Of a DNA stretch of 8,819 nucleotides, positions 1 to 6,138 are shown piece by piece (the stretch's first letter is position 1; each line of letters opens with the position of its first letter). A program made the translations under genes and the position numbers. The notes under the pieces were generated by a model, which searched no databases, was not told the DNA's origin, and saw only the letters and a list, made by a program, of their open reading frames with translations. The stretch spans positions 1-8,819 of the forward strand of contig CAJVXR010000063.1 of assembly GCA_913009535.1 (NCBI GenBank), read 5' to 3'. The DNA comes from an uncultured Flavobacteriales bacterium (lineage in GTDB: Bacteria > Bacteroidota > Bacteroidia > Flavobacteriales > Flavobacteriaceae).

Positions 1-1285
1 TTAAAAAATCATCATCTCCAGGATACATTGCGCAAGCAAACATAAAGTCTTGCCAGACAAGTAAGCCTTTTTCATCACACAAATTATAAAATATTTCTTT
101 TTCATAAATACCACCACCCCAGACTCTTATCATATTCATATTAGCGTCTACAGCAGCCTGTAATAATTCTTCGTATTTATCATCAGAAACTCTGTTCAAA
201 AAAATATCTTGTGGAATATAATTTACCCCTTTCATAAAAACAGGTTTTTTATTTACTTCAAAGTAAAAGTTATTGCCAATACTATCTGCTGAGGTGACTA
301 AATTTATTTCTCTAAGCCCAATTCTCTTTGAACTTGTAGTATAGTTATTCTTTGATTTAAGTTTTACTTTAATCTCATACATAGTTTGGTTTCCCATGCC
401 ATTGGGCCACCACAATTCATAATCTTTTATTGTAAATGGTATTTCAATCTTGTTAGTGCCTTGATTTACATAGACAAAATCTGTAGATATTTTTTTATTA
501 TTTACATAGATTTCAGAAATCATTTCATCAATCTCTAAAGAAGATTCTAATTCAATTTCTGCAACTAAATTTGCGTTTTCATTTAGACTCTTTTGCCTTA
601 TATACAAGTCTTGAATATTAAAATAATTCCAAGTTTTTAAATTAATGGGCTGCCAAATACCACTGGTTACTAATCTAGGTCCCCAATCCCAGCCATAATG
701 ATAGGGAGCTTTCCTTGTAAAAACACTGACTCTCTTATTCCCTTCAACCTTTCCTATTTCTGCTAAATCGTTTGCATTAAAAGAAGAAATGTCATACCCT
801 AGGCTATCATGAAGTATAACTCCTTTATTGATGGGAGAAAACAGCTTAACGTAAAGTTTATTCTTGCCAACTTTAGAGTATTTTTTAATATCTACAGTTT
901 TTCCAACAAACATATTGTCTGTAGTAGCAATTAAGGAATCATTTAAATAAATAGAAGAGTAGGTGTCAATACCTTGTAATTCTAATCCGATAAAATCGCT
1001 ATTAATATCGTTTTTTGAAAGTTCAAATTCGGTCTTATACTCCCAATCTGTCTTGTCTATCCATTGAACGTCATGCTCGTTAAGTCTATAAAAGGGATCT
1101 TTAATTAGTTCATTATTTAGCAAATCCGTGTGAACATCTCCAGGAACAGATGCTTCAAACCAAAGAGAATCTACATTATTCTTAAATTCCCAGTTCTCAG
1201 ATATCTCTACAGCATTATTAGTTTGATTACTACAATTATAAAACAGAAATACGAATAAAAAAGAAAACTTGAATAAATGCTTCAT
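1..1285 (-). CDS. GH2 beta-mannosidase, lipoprotein (N-terminal part, cut by left edge)
   Basis: Predicted exo-beta-mannosidase of glycoside hydrolase family 2, releasing terminal beta-linked mannose, for example the Man-beta-1,4-GlcNAc core of N-glycans. The first 428 residues are present; family members run to roughly 800-870. The start is ATG at 1285, giving a short hydrophobic signal with a lipobox-like L-F-Y-N-C and Cys18, so it is probably lipid-anchored. The residues after Cys are S-N-Q-T, not acidic, so surface export is not indicated. Sugar-binding and Ig-like domains follow. Family motifs seen are YHYGWDWGPR (195-204), ELWWPNGMG (290-298), GVNYIP (353-358), RVWGGGIYE (387-395) and WQDFMFACAMYP (411-422). 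The YGWDWGP and WQDFMFAC motifs separate beta-mannosidases from GH2 beta-galactosidases. Both catalytic glutamates of the family lie beyond the edge, so activity cannot be confirmed. It lies 25 bp downstream of the NTF2-like lipoprotein gene and is probably cotranscribed with it. The family is very secure; the natural substrate is inferred. Confidence 0.95.
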   Translation of the reverse strand, partial: MKHLFKFSFLFVFLFYNCSNQTNNAVEISENWEFKNNVDSLWFEASVPGDVHTDLLNNELIKDPFYRLNEHDVQWIDKTDWEYKTEFELSKNDINSDFIGLELQGIDTYSSIYLNDSLIATTDNMFVGKTVDIKKYSKVGKNKLYVKLFSPINKGVILHDSLGYDISSFNANDLAEIGKVEGNKRVSVFTRKAPYHYGWDWGPRLVTSGIWQPINLKTWNYFNIQDLYIRQKSLNENANLVAEIELESSLEIDEMISEIYVNNKKISTDFVYVNQGTNKIEIPFTIKDYELWWPNGMGNQTMYEIKVKLKSKNNYTTSSKRIGLREINLVTSADSIGNNFYFEVNKKPVFMKGVNYIPQDIFLNRVSDDKYEELLQAAVDANMNMIRVWGGGIYEKEIFYNLCDEKGLLVWQDFMFACAMYPGDDDFL

Positions 1286-1310
1286 TCTATTTTTAATATT
1301 TATAGTTAAA

Positions 1311-1802
1311 CTACTTGCTGTCGGCTTCTTTAACCTCTCTAGAAATATCATCCGATTGTAAAAAACTCAACTTTAGCTCTTTGTCTTCATATTTTAAGTA
1401 AACACTTTCCATCCAAACTATATTTTCCTCTTTCTTTACCCCGTTATCAATAAAAATAAACTTACCCTTATTAAAATAACTTATGTGAGCCGTATTGTTG
1501 TCTATACTGACTTTAAAGTCATATAAACTCCAATCCGTTGATATATATCCTTTTTTGAAATTTGTTTTTATAACATTTAAAAATGAGGGTAAATCGTATT
1601 TCTCTCCCATCTCATAAATAACAAAATCTGTGGTGGTGTAATCATACACCAAATCACTTCCAAGCTTATCAATATCCATCGCTGTAAAAAACCCTTTTAA
1701 AACTGAAATTGCCTGATCCTCTGTAATTATGTTTTTAGTTGGGTTGCTACAGGCAACTAAACATGCTGTAAGGATAAAAAATATTACTTTATTCATGGGC
1801 AT
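1311..1802 (-). CDS. NTF2-like (SnoaL/DUF4440-type) lipoprotein
   Basis: Small exported protein of 163 residues. The N-terminus is a lipoprotein signal: a hydrophobic stretch ending L-V-A-C with Cys18, followed by S-N-P. The start may be ATG at 1802 (MPMNK) or, equally well, the ATG two codons downstream at 1796 (MNKV). No clear ribosome binding site decides between them. The mature part fits the NTF2-like cone fold: an N-terminal helical region (about 27-48, EDQAISVLKGFFTAMD), a 'DYTTTDFVIYEMGEKYD' segment (54-70), then alternating strands ending in 'ELKLSFLQSDD' (142-152). This resembles the scaffold of DUF4440/SnoaL-like proteins. No catalytic residues can be assigned, and many such proteins are binding or assembly proteins of unknown role. 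It is the first gene of a probable two-gene unit with the GH2 beta-mannosidase. The fold call rests on pattern only; lipoprotein status is strong. Confidence 0.75.
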   Translation of the reverse strand: MPMNKVIFFILTACLVACSNPTKNIITEDQAISVLKGFFTAMDIDKLGSDLVYDYTTTDFVIYEMGEKYDLPSFLNVIKTNFKKGYISTDWSLYDFKVSIDNNTAHISYFNKGKFIFIDNGVKKEENIVWMESVYLKYEDKELKLSFLQSDDISREVKEADSK

Positions 1803-1864
1803 AAGATTATTATATTATTAAATTTACATAAAATTATTATATCTGTAACACTAAAAAAAAAGAA
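1803..1864. promoter_or_regulatory. 62-bp divergent promoter region
   Basis: This is the only space between two divergently transcribed genes, so it must hold promoters for both. On the minus strand TAAATTTA (1819-1826) resembles the Bacteroidota -7 element TAnnTTTG, with TTAC (1845-1848) 18 bp upstream as a poor -33 match. On the plus strand TATATCTG (1838-1845) matches TAnnTTTG with one mismatch, and only a weak TTAT at 1815-1818 sits at -33 distance. The plus-strand leader then runs into a nine-A tract (1853-1861) directly before the GTG start, which fits the A-rich, Shine-Dalgarno-poor translation starts of this phylum. The two candidate promoters overlap, so the genes may compete for polymerase. 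The elements are weak and read by eye. Confidence 0.35.
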
Positions 1865-2782
1865 GTGACTAAAATATTATTTCTGTTATTAAATGTTCTG
1901 GCTACGTTTAATTTGTTATCTCAAACCGTTGTTGTAGATTCTCTTAAACAAGAAGGCTGGGATAAGTCTGGTAAACTAACTTTTCTTGTAAATCAATCCG
2001 CATTTAGTAATTGGACATCTGGAGGAGAGAATAGTATTGCTGGGGCTGTAGCAGTTGATTATAATTTAAACTATTTCAAAAATGGTTGGGCCTGGGATAC
2101 AAAAATGATAGGAGCCTTTGGAATGAATAAAAATAGTGATAGTGAATTTGCAAAAAAGACAGATGATAGAATAGAAATTAATTCTCTAGTTGGTAAAAAA
2201 TTTACAAAAGAGTTAAGTTATTCTAGTTTTTTGAACTTTAAAACGCAATTCGCTAGAGGGTATAAATATTCAACTAACTCGGTCGGATTAGAGCAAAGAG
2301 AGGAAACAACTAGATTCTTTTCTCCTGCTTATATACAATTAGGGGTAGGTGTTTACTGGAAAAAATCAAAAGATTTTTGGATAAATATGGCTCCTGTAAC
2401 TGGCAGGTTAATTATAGCCAATAGAAAATTTACATCAAATCTTATCGATGGCGCAGAGTATTTTGGTATTTCTAAGGGCAATACTTCTAGATTTGAATTA
2501 GGCGCATCTCTAAGTGGATTCTACAAGTTTGAGTTAATAGAGAATGTAATTCTTGAGCAAAGTTTAAGCTTATACTCAGATTATCTTCAAAATGCTGAAA
2601 ATATCGATGTTGATTATACAGTCTCTGCCTTTATGAAAATTAATGATTACCTATCTACAAGCTTAATTATGCAATGTAGGTATGATGATAATGCAATAAA
2701 AAAAATTCAACTAAGAGAGGTATTTGGTCTTGCTGTCACACTAGATTTACTTGAGATTCCTAATATAATTTCGAAAATTTAA
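1865..2782 (+). CDS. DUF3078 family protein (probable outer-membrane beta-barrel)
   Basis: Protein of 305 residues in the Bacteroidota family DUF3078, whose function is unknown. A type I signal peptide covers about residues 1-19 (K3, then a Leu-rich core, cleavage near L-L-S/Q). Family landmarks are NQSAFSNWTSGGENSIAG (43-60), KTDDRIEI (98-105), FKTQFARGY (125-133), FFSPAY (151-156), MAPVTGRL (175-182), NIDVDY (246-251) and YDDN (273-276). Alternating amphipathic strands throughout suggest an outer-membrane beta-barrel. The start is GTG at 1865: a stop lies 36 bp upstream in frame, no ATG lies between, and the signal peptide begins immediately. The C-terminus is odd. Family members commonly end soon after the EVFGxxxxYxF strand with an aromatic residue, whereas this one continues as LLEIPNIISKI. 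The gene ends 2 bp from the convergent Bax inhibitor-like gene. It has no visible functional link to the mannosidases. Confidence 0.9.
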   Translation: MTKILFLLLNVLATFNLLSQTVVVDSLKQEGWDKSGKLTFLVNQSAFSNWTSGGENSIAGAVAVDYNLNYFKNGWAWDTKMIGAFGMNKNSDSEFAKKTDDRIEINSLVGKKFTKELSYSSFLNFKTQFARGYKYSTNSVGLEQREETTRFFSPAYIQLGVGVYWKKSKDFWINMAPVTGRLIIANRKFTSNLIDGAEYFGISKGNTSRFELGASLSGFYKFELIENVILEQSLSLYSDYLQNAENIDVDYTVSAFMKINDYLSTSLIMQCRYDDNAIKKIQLREVFGLAVTLDLLEIPNIISKI

Positions 2783-2784
2783 TA

Positions 2785-3543
2785 TTATCTATTGCGTAAT
2801 TTTGATAGTAGTTTGAGTATTTCTAAATATAGCCATATCAATGTTACCAAGAGTCCAAAAGCACCATACCACTCCATGTATTTAGGAGCTCCTTTCTCTG
2901 CTCCCTCTTCAATAAAATCAAAATCAAGTACTAAATTTAGAGAAGCTATAACAACAATAAATAAACTAATCCCTATACTCATAAGGGAGCTGTTTGTAGG
3001 GTCCAAAACAGATATTGAAGCGCCAAAAAAGCTCATTATAAGGTTTGCCATGTAAACTAAAAATATTCCTCCAGTTGCTGCTGCAATACCAAGTTTAAAG
3101 TTCTCAGTAACTTTTATCATTCCTGATCTGTAAGCGAGAAGTAACGATGCTAATATCCCTAAAGTTAAGCCAATTGCTTGCATTACAATTCCTTCATAAG
3201 CTTGATTAAACATATAAGAAATTGAACCCATAGCAAGACCTTCTAAAATAGCATATATAGGGACAGTGATAGGAGACCATTCTTTTTTAAAAATCGTAAT
3301 GATAGCTACAATTAATCCTCCAAATACTCCTATCGGAATAAGATAAGTCATGTCAGGACCAAAGCTATAATAAGCAGATAAAATTAACAAGAACAATCCA
3401 ATTGCTGTTTTATCTACAGTGCCCTTAATAGTCATTACCTCGTTTATTTCAGCCCCTCTGGAGGTGCGTGAAAATGAATCAAAAGAAGACTTATTTAGTG
3501 CTGGATTTCCACTTCTATATCTCATAGGTGAACGGTTCATCAT
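2785..3543 (-). CDS. Bax inhibitor-1/YccA family seven-helix membrane protein
   Basis: Integral inner-membrane protein of 252 residues. A soluble polar N-terminus (1-44) contains SGNPALN (11-17), as in the BaxI_1-like bacterial branch. About seven hydrophobic segments follow, near 45-60, 66-85, 92-112, 118-137, 149-171, 186-207 and 222-245. The acidic loop between the last two, LDFDFIEEGAEKGAPKYMEWY (206-226), is characteristic of this branch, and its paired aspartates are in the region linked to a pH-sensitive calcium leak in the Bacillus homologue YetJ. Whether this protein conducts ions is unknown. The start is ATG at 3543, with a second ATG immediately after. The gene begins 1 bp after the stop of the PhnA-domain gene (stop, one T, then ATGATG), so translation is probably coupled. 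It converges on the DUF3078 gene with a 2-bp gap, leaving no intergenic terminator. Confidence 0.93.
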   Translation of the reverse strand: MMNRSPMRYRSGNPALNKSSFDSFSRTSRGAEINEVMTIKGTVDKTAIGLFLLILSAYYSFGPDMTYLIPIGVFGGLIVAIITIFKKEWSPITVPIYAILEGLAMGSISYMFNQAYEGIVMQAIGLTLGILASLLLAYRSGMIKVTENFKLGIAAATGGIFLVYMANLIMSFFGASISVLDPTNSSLMSIGISLFIVVIASLNLVLDFDFIEEGAEKGAPKYMEWYGAFGLLVTLIWLYLEILKLLSKLRNR

Positions 3544-3544
3544 A

Positions 3545-3757
3545 TTAATTTTTTTTTGTGAATTCTGTTTTTAAGACAAGACCTTTAATTTTTTTAAATT
3601 TACAGTCTATTTCGCCAGGATTGTTAGTTAATCGAATATTTTTAATTGAAGTGCCTCTTTTAATGGTAATTGAAGTTCCCTTTACTTTTAAATCTTTTAT
3701 TAAAACAATAGTATCTCCATCACTCAGAAGATTCCCATTAGCATCTTTACTTTCCAT
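3545..3757 (-). CDS. PhnA/YjdM C-terminal domain protein, zinc ribbon absent
   Basis: A 70-residue cytoplasmic protein that matches the C-terminal domain of PhnA (YjdM) almost end to end. Landmarks are DANGN (5-9), LSDGDTI (11-17), IKDLKVKG (20-27), IKNIRL (38-43), IDCK (50-53), LKTEF (62-66) and a KKN ending. The E. coli protein is about 110 residues and starts with a four-cysteine zinc ribbon. Here that ribbon is missing and only one cysteine (52) remains. The start is ATG at 3757, and the sequence upstream to the mannosidase stop is only 38 bp, so a ribbon has not been overlooked. Despite the name, the family has no proven role in phosphonate use, and the function is unknown. It is the first gene of a tightly coupled pair with the Bax inhibitor-like gene. 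Domain identity is strong. Confidence 0.9.
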   Translation of the reverse strand: MESKDANGNLLSDGDTIVLIKDLKVKGTSITIKRGTSIKNIRLTNNPGEIDCKFKKIKGLVLKTEFTKKN

Positions 3758-3780
3758 TTTATTTTGCTCTAATTATGGGA

Positions 3781-3810
3781 TAAAAGTAATAAAATTTATT
3801 CATTTTCAGA
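3781..3810 (-). promoter_or_regulatory. Candidate Bacteroidota-type promoter for the PhnA/Bax inhibitor pair
   Basis: On the minus strand TACTTTTA (3781-3788) matches the -7 consensus TAnnTTTG at all but the last base. TCTG (3807-3810) lies 18 bp upstream as a -33 element with one mismatch to TTTG. It overlaps the last codons of the upstream mannosidase and would give a leader of roughly 15-20 nt before the ATG at 3757. If real, it makes the small-gene pair at least partly independent of the mannosidase operon. It was found by eye in AT-rich sequence, so chance matches are likely. Confidence 0.3.
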
Positions 3811-6129
3811 CATAGAATATGGCACAGAGCTTTTATCTGATCCCCAGTTAAAATTAGGAGTACTTGACATCTCAAAGTCTATAACCCCTCCCTTTCTCAA
3901 ATCAGCATGGTCTAACCAATTCTTATTAGACTCTAATTCATTAAGTTTAAAGTCGTTAATAAAGATGTTTTTGGCACTATTATTTTTGGCATTAATTTTT
4001 AATTCTTTACCGTTACTTAATTCTATAGTAACTTCTTCAAAAAGTGGACTTCCTATAACATATTGGCCAGTAACAGGTGCTACTGGATAAAATCCGAGTG
4101 ATGAAAATACAAACCATGCTGATGTTTGCCCATTATCCTCATCTCCGCAATAGCCGTCAGCACCTGAACCGTACAAGTTGTCCATTACATACCTAACCTT
4201 TTCTTGTGTTTTCCAAGGCTCTTGAGCATAATTATAAAGATATATTGCGTGTTGGGCTGGTTGATTTCCGTGTGCATACTGACCCATTCCTCCTATCTCC
4301 ATTTCCAATATTTCATGAATTTTAAATCCATAATAACTATAATCTGAGCTAGGATCAGATGTAAATATTTGATCCATTTTTCTAACGTAATTCTCTCTAC
4401 CACCCATTAAATTAATTAAGCCTTGAGGGTCATGCAAAACAGACCAAGTATAATGCCATGCGCTTCCTTCTGTGAAAACCCCACCCCATTTATCTGGCCT
4501 AAAAGGAGATTCAAAATTTCCATTAGAAGACTTTCCTCTCATGAAGTTTGTAGAGGAGTCAAACACGTTTTTATAATTAAAAGATCTATTTTTAAAACGA
4601 GTAATTTCTTCTTCAGGTCTTTCTAATTTTTCCGCTAATCTCCAAATACAATAATCATTGTAGGAATACTCTAAAGTCCTAGCAACACTTTCATTAACAG
4701 ATGTGTCAAATGGAATATAACCCAATGAATTATATTCTTTAACACCTTTTCTCCCAACAGAACTTAAAGGTCCTTCATTATTAGAGCTATTTATTATTCC
4801 CTTGTAGGCAGTTTCTATATCAAAATTATTAATCCCTTTCAAGTAAGCTTCTGCTATAATGGATGCAGAATTAGATCCAATCATGCAATCTCGATGACCT
4901 GGGCTAGACCATTCGGGTAACCAACCACTTTCTTTATATGGATTAACCATAATACCTTGTAATATTTCTCCAAGTTTTTCTGGATACATAAGCGTATAAA
5001 ATGGGAAAACAGCTCTAAAAGTATCCCAAAAACCATTATCCGTATATAATGGGCCCTTTTCTATTTTTCCATTATATGGGCTATAGTGAACTTGCTCTCC
5101 TTCAGCGTTATATTCATGGAACTCTCTTGGGAATAGAAGTGTTCTATAAAAACTAGAGTAAAACTTTATAACATTTGATTTTGCTATTTCATGAGCTTTG
5201 AAATACTCCTTTTTATTATTGAAATTGTCTTCAATAGCAGGCTTAATTTTTATTCTCGATAATTCATTATTCCAAGATTCCTTTGCTAGTTCTTTTGTTT
5301 TTTCAAAAGATTGCAGATTTGGAATTTCTCTATCTAAATTGATTTTAGCTTGATCATGACTTATAAAAGAGGAAGATATTCTAGCTTCAACAATGTTATT
5401 CTCATTATTTAAAAAACTAACATAGCTACCTACATGATCCCCTGAAAGCTCATCAATAGAATATGTTTCTCCTTTACCATTCCATGTTCCAAAATCATCA
5501 AAAGGTGTATTAAATTCTATAATAAAATAATTTGAAAAATTATCTGGTACACCTCCTGAATTATTCTTTGATACCCCAATAATTTTGTTTTCCTCTGGTA
5601 TTACCTTTACTGATGAGTTTTTAAAAAATGCATCAATTATTACGTGAGACTTAATGTTTTTTGAAAACTCAAATTTAAAATGTGCAGACCTTTTAGTTGG
5701 GGATAACTCTACAATTGTTTTAGAGTCTATTAATTCAACTTTGTAGTAATGTGGTAATACTTTAATATTATTAAACTGAGATTTTCGATCGTTTTCCAAC
5801 ACTCTTAGCTCTCCTGAAATTGGCATAATGGAAAAAGCACCATAATCATTTATCCAAGGACTTGGTTGGTGGGTCTGACGTATTCCTACTAAACCAGAAT
5901 TTTTATCAGTATAAATCCAGCCATCTCCCATCTGTCCTGTTTGAGGGGTCCAAAAGTTCATCCCCCATGGAAGTGCTATTGCTGGGTAAGTATTTCCGTT
6001 AGATAACTCAGGAGCGGAATCAGAACCTATAAGTGGATTAACGTACTGTGTGAAATCATCTTGCGAAAACACAAAAAAATTACAGAAAGTAATAACCAAA
6101 ATGGTTAACAAAAAGTTTTTGTTTTGCAT
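3796..6129 (-). CDS. GH92 exo-alpha-mannosidase, predicted alpha-1,2-specific
   Basis: Calcium-dependent inverting alpha-mannosidase of family GH92, 777 residues, full length. A type I signal peptide (1-22, cleavage near F-S/Q-D-D) sends it to the periplasm or beyond; no lipobox is present. The N-terminal beta domain opens with YVNPLIGS (29-36) and has NGNTYPAIALPWGMNFW (44-60) and QTHQPSPWINDYG (85-97). The (alpha/alpha)6 domain contains GFWDTFR (366-372), TEGSAWHYTW (553-562), HGNQP (620-624) and GDEDNGQTSAWFVFSSLGFYP (662-682). Taking the recalled catalytic residues of Bt3990 (Glu533 acid, His584-Glu585 for alpha-1,2 specificity, Asp642 and Asp644), all five have counterparts at a constant offset of 21: E554, H605-E606, D663 and D665. 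This supports the alpha-1,2 assignment. It starts 9 bp after the stop of the upstream GH92 gene, with an A-rich leader and no strong ribosome site. It is probably the last mannosidase of the operon. Confidence 0.96.
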   Translation of the reverse strand: MQNKNFLLTILVITFCNFFVFSQDDFTQYVNPLIGSDSAPELSNGNTYPAIALPWGMNFWTPQTGQMGDGWIYTDKNSGLVGIRQTHQPSPWINDYGAFSIMPISGELRVLENDRKSQFNNIKVLPHYYKVELIDSKTIVELSPTKRSAHFKFEFSKNIKSHVIIDAFFKNSSVKVIPEENKIIGVSKNNSGGVPDNFSNYFIIEFNTPFDDFGTWNGKGETYSIDELSGDHVGSYVSFLNNENNIVEARISSSFISHDQAKINLDREIPNLQSFEKTKELAKESWNNELSRIKIKPAIEDNFNNKKEYFKAHEIAKSNVIKFYSSFYRTLLFPREFHEYNAEGEQVHYSPYNGKIEKGPLYTDNGFWDTFRAVFPFYTLMYPEKLGEILQGIMVNPYKESGWLPEWSSPGHRDCMIGSNSASIIAEAYLKGINNFDIETAYKGIINSSNNEGPLSSVGRKGVKEYNSLGYIPFDTSVNESVARTLEYSYNDYCIWRLAEKLERPEEEITRFKNRSFNYKNVFDSSTNFMRGKSSNGNFESPFRPDKWGGVFTEGSAWHYTWSVLHDPQGLINLMGGRENYVRKMDQIFTSDPSSDYSYYGFKIHEILEMEIGGMGQYAHGNQPAQHAIYLYNYAQEPWKTQEKVRYVMDNLYGSGADGYCGDEDNGQTSAWFVFSSLGFYPVAPVTGQYVIGSPLFEEVTIELSNGKELKINAKNNSAKNIFINDFKLNELESNKNWLDHADLRKGGVIDFEMSSTPNFNWGSDKSSVPYSMSENE

Positions 6130-6138
6130 GTTTTGTTA

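Noticed and set aside
2760..2800. Bidirectional terminator between the convergent genes
   Set aside because: Only 2 bp separate the stop codons and I could not find a convincing GC-rich stem followed by a T-run; the AT-rich bases give only weak pairing.
2792..3055. Open frame on the plus strand opposite the Bax inhibitor-like gene
   Set aside because: It lies wholly antisense to a well-supported membrane protein gene and its product has no recognisable family features.
3545..3757. Phosphonate metabolism role for the PhnA-domain gene
   Set aside because: The gene name is historical; no C-P lyase or phosphonatase gene is nearby and the family has no proven role in phosphonate breakdown.
3558..3815. 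Open frame on the plus strand opposite the PhnA-domain gene
   Set aside because: It is antisense to a clear family match and spans a gene junction; the hydrophobic residues are an artefact of reading the opposite strand.
4423..4626. Short plus-strand open frame inside the alpha-1,2-type GH92 gene
   Set aside because: It is antisense to conserved catalytic-domain codons and has no leader or family resemblance.
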